The notes: a model not told the origin generated them from the letters alone. Positions 35,739 through 44,018 are shown, counted from the first letter of the stretch. The stretch: 64,000 nucleotides of DNA from an uncultured Clostridia bacterium (GCA_947595585.1 CANQET010000001.1:124001-188000); one strand, 5' to 3'. Numbers and translations are program-made.

Positions 35739-36998
35739 ATGACCAAAAAACGTATTTTTACGTGGCTCGCGGCGCTCGTGCTCTTTGTAAGTGCAATGAT
35801 TTCTTTCGTTGCTCTTCCGAAGAAGAATGTCGCCTCGGCAGCAGAAGCGCAGGTGCCCAAGGATTTGTATTATTTCAGGGTGATTGATCACGGTGATCCG
35901 CAGGAGGAAGAGGATCGCATAGCGTCGCTTTGTCAAACGTTCCAAAAGTCGAAATTGATCAACAATTATTTTGTGAAAGTTGTGTATTGTGATGAAGTTT
36001 TTCAATTGATTGAAGGCGGTACCATATTTGATAAATTTATCGATTTCAACACCGCATACGGGGACGCTTTTATTTACGATACCGAAGGCGAAGAGTTGAT
36101 GGGCGGCCATGCAGAATTTCTCGGGTATGTTTTTTTGCCTGTAAAGGCAAGGAAGTTCCGTACCATGTTCATTAGTGAAGTAGATGAAATGTTTTTTTAT
36201 GTAAAAGGTGGTTTTTTGGATAATTATGTAGATATTCATATCAACAAGGATACGTATACACAGTTTCTTATCAATGTTTTTGCTAAGATTTATGACTCCT
36301 TTGATATGGGCTTCGATTGGCATAATCTCACGTTTATTTTGAGTTGGAATTTATATCAATCTGGTTTTATCGAAACGAGATTATTTTCGCTGCTTGAGAC
36401 TGCCTTTTCGAGTACACTATTCGAACGTCAGCTCAGCGTTCAGGATTATTGTGCTGAAAACAATATTAAAATATTGGTATATTGTGCTGATGCAACTTTT
36501 ATGGACGGTTTTACCCTTGAGTATATTCATGTTGAACATATCTATGATGATAAGTTATCAGATTACTTTGAAGGTCAAAGCCTGGTTGCAATCGGTGCAA
36601 ATTGGGCTACTTGCGAATATTATAATTCAGCAAATGCATTTGATGACGAATGGATCGATATGGCAAATACAATCTATGATGTTTTCGCGATAGAAGATTA
36701 TCATGGTAATATGAATACGATAATCTTCCAATATGAGCATTATCCAAAAGAATACTATTTGCCGGCATATGCGACATATGGCCCTTATGATATTACTTAT
36801 ATCATCGAAGATTTTGTGAGCTGTAGAGAGCCGAAACAGCATCTTATGCAATATGATAATTGGCCAGGGGATTGCGAGATTACGCATAAAACGCTGACAT
36901 TCGGTTCTGATGGTTGGATGAATGTTTTCGATATTACGGGTGAATATACCGAAAATAGTTTTTTAGGGACAATAGTTGCGGCATGGGTCGAGAATTAA
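35739..36998 (+). CDS. Secreted protein of unknown function, AT-rich
   Basis: 419 residues, not recognised. The signal peptide (KKRIFTWLAALVLFVSAMISFVAL) ends in a likely SPase I site (ASAAEAQ). The mature part is acidic and very rich in Tyr, Phe, Asp and Ile, with few Lys/Arg and no lipobox, repeat or membrane anchor. The mix suggests a beta-rich extracellular protein. Base composition from about 35900 on is clearly more AT-rich than the neighbours (codons such as TTT, ATT, AAT, GAT), suggesting recent acquisition. A strong promoter and a good ribosome site indicate expression. The following BspA gene starts 21 bases after the stop, so they could be co-transcribed. Confidence 0.75.
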   Translation: MTKKRIFTWLAALVLFVSAMISFVALPKKNVASAAEAQVPKDLYYFRVIDHGDPQEEEDRIASLCQTFQKSKLINNYFVKVVYCDEVFQLIEGGTIFDKFIDFNTAYGDAFIYDTEGEELMGGHAEFLGYVFLPVKARKFRTMFISEVDEMFFYVKGGFLDNYVDIHINKDTYTQFLINVFAKIYDSFDMGFDWHNLTFILSWNLYQSGFIETRLFSLLETAFSSTLFERQLSVQDYCAENNIKILVYCADATFMDGFTLEYIHVEHIYDDKLSDYFEGQSLVAIGANWATCEYYNSANAFDDEWIDMANTIYDVFAIEDYHGNMNTIIFQYEHYPKEYYLPAYATYGPYDITYIIEDFVSCREPKQHLMQYDNWPGDCEITHKTLTFGSDGWMNVFDITGEYTENSFLGTIVAAWVEN

Positions 36999-37019
36999 GT
37001 TGATATAGGTGGTAAAAAG

Positions 37020-38159
37020 ATGAGAAGCCGATTTGTTCCATTCGTTTCGGTTCTACTTCTCTGCTCTATGCTCTTCGGCTGCGGGACGGATGCCGTACAA
37101 GAGATGCCGCTTCCCGAGGGGCTCGTCTACCGCCGTATCAACAACACGGAATATGAGATCTATACAGATGACGAGGACGTATTTCGTGCACTTGAGGTAG
37201 AGAAAATCGTATTTCCCTCGTATCATAACGGGCTTCCCGTCACGCATATCGAAGCCTATTTGGGGCCAAGGGTCAATGAAGTCGTGCTCTCATCGCAGTT
37301 GACGGATTTGGAGGGCTGTAAACTGTATCATACTGCGATCGATTATTTGGAGATCCCTGCGGGCTGTACTGTGATCCCCGAGTATTTATGCAATGGATGC
37401 AGGTATCTTACGGAGGTAAAGCTACCCGATAGGCCCGTGACGATCGACAGCGAAGCTTTTCGGGATTGCAACAGCCTCAAAAAAATCAATTTAGGAAAAG
37501 TCACACAAATAGGGAGTAGTGCTTTTTCCAAAACTGCGCTCAGACAGGTCGTCATTCCGACATCCATGGAATCGATAGGGCAGTATGCCTTTCAGGATAG
37601 TGTACTAACAGCGATCATGCCGAAAACCGTGAGATCGATCGACGGCATAGCCTTCAGCTGTGCCGATATTTACACAGATACCGCGGGAAGTCATTTGGGA
37701 TGGCAAGACGACGTCAGCAATGGAAATATTAAATCATTTTTGTCCGCATATCCTTCTCCCGGATCTTGTTTCTGGTTCGGTGACGGCAGTCATGTTTTCC
37801 GCGAGTGTACTTTCCGATACGACGGGGATACGCCATACGTCTATTCCATGCCCAATCAGCTACTGAGCCATGTCGACGGCGAATTTACAAACGAAGAGGG
37901 GAAAGCCGAAGATGAATTTGTGCCCGTACGGGCCTTTTCGGTGCCTTTCCGTGAAGGGTATACATTCAAAGGCTGGAGCCTCGAAGAGGGAAGCAGTGAA
38001 GTGGAATTCGGCGTGACGATGTTCGACCCCACGCTCGTCCCCGAACTGCAGAGCTATAGGTGTATGTGGGAGCCCTATCTGTGTTCCTTGAGCACCGTTG
38101 GCGATTGGCTGCGCTTCACCCCCAACCAAACCCTCTACGCCGTTTGGGAAAAAGAATAA
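37020..38159 (+). CDS. BspA-type LRR lipoprotein, paralogue 1
   Basis: 379 residues. Lipoprotein signal with lipobox SMLFGC; then about five LRR_5 units (AFRDCNSLKKINLGKVTQIGSSAF pattern) over roughly residues 60-220; then a C-terminal domain with a B-repeat-like FKGWSLEEGSS...TLYAVWEKE ending. AGGTGG upstream sets the start. Its N-terminal 45 and C-terminal 130 residues are almost identical to those of the next gene while the LRR centre differs strongly. A surface binding role is inferred from BspA relatives. Confidence 0.88.
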   Translation: MRSRFVPFVSVLLLCSMLFGCGTDAVQEMPLPEGLVYRRINNTEYEIYTDDEDVFRALEVEKIVFPSYHNGLPVTHIEAYLGPRVNEVVLSSQLTDLEGCKLYHTAIDYLEIPAGCTVIPEYLCNGCRYLTEVKLPDRPVTIDSEAFRDCNSLKKINLGKVTQIGSSAFSKTALRQVVIPTSMESIGQYAFQDSVLTAIMPKTVRSIDGIAFSCADIYTDTAGSHLGWQDDVSNGNIKSFLSAYPSPGSCFWFGDGSHVFRECTFRYDGDTPYVYSMPNQLLSHVDGEFTNEEGKAEDEFVPVRAFSVPFREGYTFKGWSLEEGSSEVEFGVTMFDPTLVPELQSYRCMWEPYLCSLSTVGDWLRFTPNQTLYAVWEKE

Positions 38160-38289
38160 GAGATGAAATGACGTAAGGCGGGGTACCTATATCGTTTATT
38201 CCGCATGCCCCCCGCCACGACCAATCCCGAACGACACCCCCTCCATTGGAGCAGGCACCGTAGCCAAGAGTGTAACACCAATATATCAA
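38160..38289. repeat. Short repeat fragments between the BspA paralogues
   Basis: Contains a fragment beginning ATGACGTAAGGCGGGG with TACCTATATCGTTTATTCCG, whose complement is seen near 10225-10262, followed by a family C piece (CCCCCTCCATTGGAG). Confidence 0.6.
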
Positions 38290-38307
38290 ATGCACGGAGA
38301 AAACTGT

Positions 38308-39453
38308 ATGAAAAAGCATTCTGCAATTCTGCTATCCGTCACGCTACTTCTCTGCTCCATGCTCTTCGGCTGCGGAACGGATGCCATACAAGAGATGCCG
38401 CTTCCCGAGGGGCTCGTCTACCGCCGTATCAACAATAACACGGAATATGAGATCTTTGCGGACGACTCGTTGGGCTATATGAAACTCGACGTCGAGAGGA
38501 TCGTCTTCCCGTCCTACCATAACGGTCTTCCCGTCACACGCCTTGATGCAAGGTTTAATAATAAGGTCAAAGAGATCGTTCTTCCGAAAGAATTAAAAGA
38601 TTTGGAGAGATGCTACTTATCTATGACCCGAATCACTCGTTTGGAAGTCCCTGCAGCGTGTACGATGCTTCCTGAATCGCTATGTTTTTACTGCCAAAAT
38701 CTGGAGGAAGTGCAGCTCTTGGGAGCGCCGACGCGGATCATGCGGAGAGCTTTTATCGACTGTCCTAATCTGCAAAAAATCAATTTGGACGGCGTCACGC
38801 AGATAGGGGAGAGCGCATTTGAAAATACTTCGCTCAGACACGTCGCGATCCCCGCTTCGGTAGTTTGGATCGCTTCAGACGCATTCTTGCATAGTGCGCT
38901 GACGGCGATCGTACCGAAGACGGTGACCATCATTGGCCAAAGTGCTTTTGCGTTTGCCGATATCTATACGGATGCCGTGGGAAAGCAAGCAGGTTGGGCG
39001 AAGGATCCCGACGAATGGTTGTATCTTGATCACAATTTTATAAAGAGCGACGCATGGTTTGGCACCGGAAGTCATGTTTTCCGCGGATGCACGTTCCGAT
39101 ACGACGGGGATACGCCATACGTCTATTCCATGCCCAATCGGCTGCTCAACTATTTCGACGGCGAATTTACAAACGAAGAGGGGAAAGCCGAAGAGGAATT
39201 TGTGCCTGCACGGGCCTTTTCGGTGCCTTTCCGTGCGGGGTACACATTCAAAGGCTGGAGCCTCGAAGAGGGAAGCAGTGAAGTGGAATTCGGCGTGACG
39301 ATGTTCGACCCTACGACGGTTCCCGAACTGCAGGAGGCGGCAGGGCGGAACAAATTCATGCAAGAGCCCTACCTGTGTTCCTTGAGCACCGTTGGCGATT
39401 GGCTGCGCTTCACTCCCGATCAAACCCTCTACGCCGTTTGGGAAAAAGAATAA
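38308..39453 (+). CDS. BspA-type LRR lipoprotein, paralogue 2
   Basis: 381 residues. Start at 38308 (MKKHSAILLSV) with GGAG eight bases upstream; ATG 38290 overlaps that site. Same layout as paralogue 1: lipobox SMLFGC, the shared segment GTDAIQEMPLPEGLVYRR, four to five divergent LRR_5 units, then the shared C-terminal domain with FKGWSLEEGSSEVEFGV. Relative to paralogue 1 it has a short insertion (EAAGRNKFMQ) before EPYLCSLS. It is followed by its own terminator. Confidence 0.88.
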   Translation: MKKHSAILLSVTLLLCSMLFGCGTDAIQEMPLPEGLVYRRINNNTEYEIFADDSLGYMKLDVERIVFPSYHNGLPVTRLDARFNNKVKEIVLPKELKDLERCYLSMTRITRLEVPAACTMLPESLCFYCQNLEEVQLLGAPTRIMRRAFIDCPNLQKINLDGVTQIGESAFENTSLRHVAIPASVVWIASDAFLHSALTAIVPKTVTIIGQSAFAFADIYTDAVGKQAGWAKDPDEWLYLDHNFIKSDAWFGTGSHVFRGCTFRYDGDTPYVYSMPNRLLNYFDGEFTNEEGKAEEEFVPARAFSVPFRAGYTFKGWSLEEGSSEVEFGVTMFDPTTVPELQEAAGRNKFMQEPYLCSLSTVGDWLRFTPDQTLYAVWEKE

Positions 39454-39477
39454 GAGGCGAATGGTCTATTTCGCCTG

Positions 39478-39506
39478 CCGCCTTCTCCACCGGAGAGGGC
39501 GGTTTT
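39478..39506 (+). terminator. Terminator after BspA paralogue 2
   Basis: Stem of 11 pairs (CCGCCTTCTCC with GGAGAGGGCGG, one G-U) with loop ACC, followed by TTTTCTGTTCTT. Confidence 0.75.
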
Positions 39507-40100
39507 CTGTTCTTCCATGAGGGGCAGGCAAATACGACGGGGCCGCTCCCGAGCGCAAGGCCTACCCCCATCGGGGGGAGGCTCCGCGTAGCGGTGGTGG
39601 GGGGCAAGGAAACCAACGAGGCGGCTCAGTACGTCATTCCGACGACCGTAGGGAGGAGGAATCTCGTTCAAATTACGTCATGTTGAGCGTAGGCGTAGCC
39701 AAAGTCGAAACATCGCCGCAGTCTTAATTCTTATATGAGTACCAATATAAGGCTAAGGCTAAGGCGATTCTTCGGCACGTGCCCGCCCGCTTAAGGCGCG
39801 TTCGGGCACGGCTCAGAATGACGTATTTGGAAGCCTTTGCCCCCCATCCGTCACGGCGATGCCGTGCCACCCTCCCCCCGATGGGGGTAGGGCTTTCGGA
39901 CTGCGTATTTGCCTATTTTCCGCCCCACCCCCTTGATCCCCCTCCCACGGAGGGGGTGTCGAACTGCGTATCTGCTCCCACGGAGGGGGTATCGAACTGC
40001 GTACCTGCTCCCACGGAGGGGGCGATGGTTTGTTCTCCGATCATGCCTCTTCTCCGAAAACGGAAGGGGACGTGGTACTTTTTTTCATGGCGGGCAGGGC
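39507..40100. repeat. Repeat-filled intergenic region (families D, B, C)
   Basis: A family D element (about 39545-39610), family B fragments (about 39630-39675 and 39675-39830, with GCCGTGCC-like inverted words), then family C units (about 39845-40030). In the last, CTCCCACGGAGGGGGTATCG recurs in tandem with short spacers (GAACTGCGTATCTGC). No gene is visible. Confidence 0.68.
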
Positions 40101-40108
40101 CTATGCTG

Positions 40109-40354
40109 CTATAAATTCAGATTTTCTTCGGAAAAGAGCGGGCTATCCAAAAATTCACTGATCGACATATCAAACCCGCGCGCGATGAGGATCGTCGTGG
40201 AAAGCAGGTTATCTTTCACCGTTTCGTGTATGATATTTTTCAGCGTGGAATGGTTTACGCCGCTGTTCATCGCAAGGCGGTAGCGCGTCATTCCCTTTTG
40301 CCGCAAAAGCTCCGTGATCCGAAGCGCCAGTGCATGATTGACGTTGTTGTTCAT
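40109..40354 (-). CDS. Small XRE-family transcriptional regulator
   Basis: 81 residues, essentially only a helix-turn-helix domain: ALRITELLRQKGMTRYRLAMNSGVNHSTLKNIIHETVKDNLLSTT, then ARGFDMSISEFLDSPLF. ATG 40354 is chosen because GGGGG is seven bases upstream; ATG 40360 is only one base from it, and longer readings run through the divergent promoter. It is transcribed away from the lipoprotein gene at 40479. The 22 bp palindrome between the two promoters is the likely operator, implying control of itself and the lipoprotein (inference). Confidence 0.85.
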   Translation of the reverse strand: MNNNVNHALALRITELLRQKGMTRYRLAMNSGVNHSTLKNIIHETVKDNLLSTTILIARGFDMSISEFLDSPLFSEENLNL

Positions 40355-40411
40355 AGTCATACCCCCGTAATGGTTTTGTACAACTATAAAATACAAGAAT
40401 TTTTTTGTTTT

Positions 40412-40433
40412 ATATGGTTGCGCATAACCATAT
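40412..40433. promoter_or_regulatory. Palindromic operator candidate
   Basis: ATATGGTT, 6-base centre GCGCAT, AACCATAT: perfect 8 bp arms. It overlaps the -35 of the plus-strand promoter and abuts a TATAAA on the minus strand, so a bound regulator would block both divergent genes. Confidence 0.65.
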
Positions 40434-40446
40434 TTTGTGTTATAAT
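40418..40446 (+). promoter_or_regulatory. Promoter of the 40479 lipoprotein gene
   Basis: TTGCGC (40418-40423), 17-base spacer, extended -10 TGTTATAAT (TATAAT 40441-40446). Confidence 0.75.
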
Positions 40447-40478
40447 AGGGGCACGATATCACTTTGAAAGGAGAAACC

Positions 40479-42113
40479 ATGAAAAAATTTTTTGCAGTAC
40501 TCGGTTCGATCGTGCTCGGGAGCTCTCTTGCGCTTTCCCTCGCAGCATGCGGGGGGACGCCTTCGGAGGGCGGAAATGGGGGAAACGGCGGCAATGGCGG
40601 AAACGGAAGCCAACCTGCTGCGGTCCCCACGGCGGCGCAGGTCGTCTCGGCGATCCAAACCTCTGCGGAGGCCGAAGCGCAGAACTATGATTTCACGTTG
40701 GAGCTTGCGGGGAACGTATCGATCGGCGCCGTGCAAACGCCCGATGCGCATGCGAAGTATGTCTGCAATTACCGTTACGATACCAAGACGGAAGAACTTG
40801 CCTTCAAACGCGTGACGAGCGGCATTCTTCTCTATGATGCCACCGAGTACATCTATTCCTCGGGCGATACCCGCGTCACCGTCAAAATGAACGAGAAGAA
40901 CGAGGTGAAGAAAGTGGCGGCCGAGGCGATGGACAGCGAGCTGCAGCTCATCAACCTGCCCTTCATGACGCTCGTAAGTTCGCTTTCCCCCAAGGAAATT
41001 CAGGGCATTTCGCGTATCGAGGGGGAGACGTATCGGGCAAACCTCGTGCTCTCTTCCGATAATGCGGCGCTCAATAAGATCTACGACCTCTTGGGCGGCA
41101 TGGATACGAGCGTCAACCTCAAGGGCGTCACGTTTACCAATCCCGCCAAGGGACTTGCGTTTACCTTTACCATGGAGAGCGGGGCGTTTACGGGGTACAC
41201 GTTGGCGGCGGAAGTCAGCATTCCCGTCAAGGGAGCCGCGGCGAATCTCGCGCTTACCTATGAGCAGCACGCAAACGAAACGCAGATCCGCATTCCCGAT
41301 ACGGCGGGGATCATCACCGGCAGCGCCCAAATCGAAAGTGAACTTGCCCCGATCTATGCGGCGCTTACGGCCGTGAAGGATGCTCCCGCCTATTCGCTGG
41401 ACCTCGAGGCGGTCAACGAGATGGATCCCGCTTGGAATGTGATCGCGACCAAGGATAGTTATAAGGCCCGTCTCTACAAAAATACCGATGCCGAGCAGGG
41501 CGTCTCCTTCAACCATTCCTATGAATATCATTCCCATCACGAGGAACAGGGCAGGGAGACCTACAAGTATACGATCGGCAATACCACGGAAGACGGGGAG
41601 ACCTATCTTCTCTCGCGGAAGGGTTCCAACACCGTCACAAAGCTCGAAAATGTCACGGCGGATACGCAATACGAGCTCTTCACGCAGCACTTCTTCCGCA
41701 CGGCCTCCGAGATCGATTGCCTGAAGAAGAACGTATCGGGCACGAAGACGACGTATGAGATCTATCTGAAAGACGGCGTCGTCGCACAGCTCTCCAAGGA
41801 TATCGTGGCGCTTTTGAACGGCAACGAAGCAGATGGCGTCGTCGACGTCGAGAATTATTTTAACGACAGCGCATATACCGTAAAAGACGCCGTGCTCGTC
41901 GTCACCATGGAAGGGGAAGAGCTCGTCTCCATGGAGCTCGAGACCAAAATGAAATACAATCCGACGGCGGGAGAGTATACCGAGAACAACGTGACCCTCG
42001 ATAATACGTTGAAGCTGACGGTGAACGGGGAACTCGAGACGGCGCAAAAATACAAAGCGCCGAAGAAACCCGAAGGCGTATTGGGGATCGGCGGCCTGAG
42101 CTATATTCTGTAA
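40479..42113 (+). CDS. Lipoprotein of unknown function
   Basis: 544 residues. Signal peptide with lipobox LSLAAC, then a Gly/Asn linker (GGNGGNGGNGGNGS). The mature domain alternates beta-rich segments (YDFTLELAGNVSIGA, YVCNYRYDTKTEELAFKRV) and includes HSYEYHSHHEEQGRETYKY. It recalls LppX/LolA-like or Gram-positive YcdC-type lipoprotein folds only in general character; I do not recognise a family. AAAGGAG upstream of ATG 40479 fixes the start. Divergent from the small XRE regulator, whose likely operator overlaps this gene's promoter. Confidence 0.8.
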   Translation: MKKFFAVLGSIVLGSSLALSLAACGGTPSEGGNGGNGGNGGNGSQPAAVPTAAQVVSAIQTSAEAEAQNYDFTLELAGNVSIGAVQTPDAHAKYVCNYRYDTKTEELAFKRVTSGILLYDATEYIYSSGDTRVTVKMNEKNEVKKVAAEAMDSELQLINLPFMTLVSSLSPKEIQGISRIEGETYRANLVLSSDNAALNKIYDLLGGMDTSVNLKGVTFTNPAKGLAFTFTMESGAFTGYTLAAEVSIPVKGAAANLALTYEQHANETQIRIPDTAGIITGSAQIESELAPIYAALTAVKDAPAYSLDLEAVNEMDPAWNVIATKDSYKARLYKNTDAEQGVSFNHSYEYHSHHEEQGRETYKYTIGNTTEDGETYLLSRKGSNTVTKLENVTADTQYELFTQHFFRTASEIDCLKKNVSGTKTTYEIYLKDGVVAQLSKDIVALLNGNEADGVVDVENYFNDSAYTVKDAVLVVTMEGEELVSMELETKMKYNPTAGEYTENNVTLDNTLKLTVNGELETAQKYKAPKKPEGVLGIGGLSYIL

Positions 42114-42550
42114 TTTTGCAATTTCGACGATTCTAAAATTTCGACGAACGGAGTACGGCGGGGCAAATCTTTCGCCCCACCCCCTCCTTTGGAGAACCGA
42201 ATACATACCCCCGACGGGGCCTCTTCAAAGCGATACCCCCTCCATCGGAGGGGGGTAGGGGGGTGGGCTTCTAATTATGTCATTCTGAGCGTAGTCGCCC
42301 CGCGCGCATTTCTAATTCTCTAAGCGCGGCACGAGCGCGTAGCGCGAAGTAAGAATCGCCACAGTCTTAATCTTACTTGAGATTTCTCCTCCCTACGGTC
42401 GTCGAAATGACGTTCAGGCCCCTTGGCTCCCCTCGTAGGGGAGCTGGCGCGGCGTAAGACGCGGCTGAGGGGTTTTTGGAAACCCCTTCTCCTGCTCACG
42501 CAGGTACTTCCCCTAAAAGGGGAAGCAAGGTGTCGGACTTCGTAGTGCCC
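42114..42550. repeat. Repeat-filled intergenic region (families C, D/B, E)
   Basis: Family C hairpins (about 42175-42270), a composite of TTTCTAATTCTCTAAGCGCG and family B ends (42276-42415, ending CGAAATGACGT), and a family E block (42420-42545, GGCTCCCCTCGTAGGGGAG, GGGTTTTTGGAAACCCC). No gene is visible. Confidence 0.7.
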
Positions 42551-42735
42551 TTCGTCGTTCTCCATTCCATTGTCTTCGTCGTGCTCCGTTCCGTTGTCTT
42601 CGTCGTTCTTCATTCCTGTGCCTTCGTCGTGCTTCGTTCCGTTGTCTTCGTTGTCCTCCATTCCTGTGCCTTCCATTCCCTGTGCCTTCGTCGTGCTTCA
42701 TTCCTTGCCGTCGCCGTGCTCCGTTCCGTTGCTAT
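42551..42735. repeat. 24-bp minisatellite
   Basis: Tandem units of TTCGTCGTGCTCCGTTCC followed by GTTGTC start at 42551, 42575, 42599, 42623 and 42647, a 16 bp partial at 42671, another at 42687, and a degenerate last unit. All units except the partial are 24 bp. No promoter or ribosome site supports translation of either strand. Confidence 0.85.
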
Positions 42736-42783
42736 CTCGTGCCTTTTTTCGAGGACGGGAGGCGGGAATTGCGTGCGGAGGGC

Positions 42784-42812
42784 TTGACTTTTGGGGCAAA
42801 GTGGGGTACAAT
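42784..42812 (+). promoter_or_regulatory. Promoter of the 42833 membrane-protein gene
   Basis: TTGACT (42784-42789), 17-base spacer, TACAAT (42807-42812), with AGGAGG shortly before the ATG. Confidence 0.8.
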
Positions 42813-42832
42813 CATCGGCAGGAGGAATATTT

Positions 42833-43621
42833 ATGCCTGTTTCGGTTGCCGAAGCCATCGTTCCCACGCGGAATCTGAATCTTCTCTACATCATTTTAGA
42901 CTGTATCTTTTTGGTCGTCTTTTGCGGGCTGCTGCTCTGGAAGAAGCGCTATGCGACCGTCCTCTTCGCCCTCTTCGGCGGCATCCTCTATACGATCGTC
43001 GACTTCGGCGGCTTCTACCTCCTGAGCCACACGCGCACGGTGTTTATCAACGGCGAATTGCAGGGTACGGGCGGTACCTTCCTCGTTCTTTTGTGGATGT
43101 CGATGAGCTACGGGTTTACCAATTTCGCCTTCATCTGGACGCTTGTCGCCCGCGATACATACGCGAAATACTGGGTTTTTCTCATCGTCATGTGGTGGAT
43201 GATCTGCCCCTCGATCAGTGAACTCGGCGGGGCGGCGACGATCACGACTTCCCGCACGACGGGGGCCTACCACGGTTGGATGGGGGTCGCGCTCGTCGTG
43301 GGCTATCTCGGCCTCATCATCCTGCTGCTACGCAAAGACCCCAAGGCGGCGTTCGTGAGCGTCTTGCGGCTGTGTCTCATCGGGATCGCCGTACAATTCG
43401 GCTGGGAGTTCTCGCTCCTCGTGAACGGCATCCGTCCGATGAACGGGGCGAGCATCCGTACGCTCATCGTCAATTCCTGCCTCGAGACCAACCTCGGCAT
43501 GCCGTATATCTATGGGATCTGGTATCTATGGAACAAACATTTCCGCGAAGATCTGACCCGTCGTCCGCGGGACGAAAAAGGGGAAGCGAGCTCCCCGCAG
43601 ACAGCCGAAAATGCAACATGA
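42833..43621 (+). CDS. Polytopic membrane protein of unknown function
   Basis: 262 residues with about seven membrane segments (LLYIILDCIFLVVFCGLLLW, VLFALFGGILYTIVDFGGFY, YWVFLIVMWWMICP, VALVVGYLGLIILLL, LCLIGIAVQFGWEFSLLV and others). Trp and Gly pairs such as FGWEFSLLVNGIRPMN and NSCLETNLGMPYIYGIWYLWN look like family-conserved positions, but I cannot name the family. A charged C-terminal tail follows (HFREDLTRRPRDEKGE). The stop codon lies inside the left direct repeat of the adjacent island, and the last residues (TAENAT) are encoded by duplicated DNA. Confidence 0.8.
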   Translation: MPVSVAEAIVPTRNLNLLYIILDCIFLVVFCGLLLWKKRYATVLFALFGGILYTIVDFGGFYLLSHTRTVFINGELQGTGGTFLVLLWMSMSYGFTNFAFIWTLVARDTYAKYWVFLIVMWWMICPSISELGGAATITTSRTTGAYHGWMGVALVVGYLGLIILLLRKDPKAAFVSVLRLCLIGIAVQFGWEFSLLVNGIRPMNGASIRTLIVNSCLETNLGMPYIYGIWYLWNKHFREDLTRRPRDEKGEASSPQTAENAT

Positions 43622-43664
43622 GTGCGAAAAATCGGCCCTTCCGTGAAAGGAAGGGCCGATTTTT
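43607..43664. repeat. Left direct repeat of the R-M-like island
   Basis: Bases 43607-43643 are identical to 46419-46455 (37 bp). The similarity continues over the terminator hairpin with three substitutions in the loop, about 58 bp in all. The left copy includes the last codons and stop of the host membrane-protein gene plus its terminator. Confidence 0.92.
43627..43664 (+). terminator. Terminator of the 42833 gene
   Basis: Perfect 16 bp stem AAAAATCGGCCCTTCC and its complement, loop GTGAAA, ending in T6 then CG. Confidence 0.92.
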
Positions 43665-43744
43665 TCGTTTTCGGAATACACAATTTTGAAGCATGCAAGC
43701 GCGGATTCATAAGCAAAGAAGGACGCATGCGCTTTCGCCGATGA

Positions 43745-43957
43745 TCAAAAAAAGTTGGGAGGCTCGAGCCCCAAAAGTTCATATAGCGTTACTTTATATA
43801 ATTTTGATAATTCGATCAGTTTTTCGTATTCAGGGCGGGAAATATCATTTTCCCAATCGCTGATATTGGACTGGCAGATCTTAAGCCTTTCCGCGACTTC
43901 CTTTTGTGAGAATCCGCAATCCTTGCGGATCTTTTTGAAGTTTTCTCCAAAGTTCAT
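43745..43957 (-). CDS. XRE-family regulator, controller-protein-like
   Basis: 70 residues, a single helix-turn-helix domain: NFGENFKKIRKDCGFSQKEVAERLKICQSNISDWENDISRPEYEKLIELSKLYKVTLYELLGL. Size and position, divergent from a DNA methyltransferase gene, match the C (controller) proteins of restriction-modification systems. No good ribosome site precedes the ATG, suggesting weak or near-leaderless translation, also common for C proteins. AT-rich like the rest of the island. A half-site of the adjacent palindromic operator lies in its own promoter spacer, suggesting autoregulation. Confidence 0.83.
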   Translation of the reverse strand: MNFGENFKKIRKDCGFSQKEVAERLKICQSNISDWENDISRPEYEKLIELSKLYKVTLYELLGLEPPNFF

Positions 43958-43966
43958 ACTTTTATT

Positions 43967-43996
43967 TTAATAAATATGTGCATTACCCATTGACAA
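43967..43996 (-). promoter_or_regulatory. Promoter of the XRE gene with operator half-site
   Basis: On the minus strand TTGTCA (43991-43996), 18-base spacer, TATTAA (43967-43972). The spacer contains ATATGTGCA (43974-43982, plus-strand reading), one arm of the operator found in the opposing promoter. Confidence 0.6.
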
Positions 43997-44018
43997 ATAT
44001 GTGCAATGCACATATAAT
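43990..44018 (+). promoter_or_regulatory. Consensus promoter of the methyltransferase gene
   Basis: TTGACA (43990-43995), 17-base spacer, TATAAT (44013-44018): a perfect consensus pair. Its -35 overlaps the -35 of the divergent XRE promoter. Confidence 0.9.
43997..44015. promoter_or_regulatory. 19-bp palindromic operator
   Basis: ATATGTGCA, central A, TGCACATAT: perfect 9 bp arms filling the spacer of the methyltransferase promoter. A second ATATGTGCA half-site is at 43974-43982. Likely the binding site of the adjacent XRE protein (inference). Confidence 0.78.

Noticed and set aside
42320-42787. Acidic repetitive peptide gene on the minus strand or its plus-strand counterpart
   Set aside because: No promoter or ribosome site; the frame is open only because the minisatellite unit is a multiple of three.
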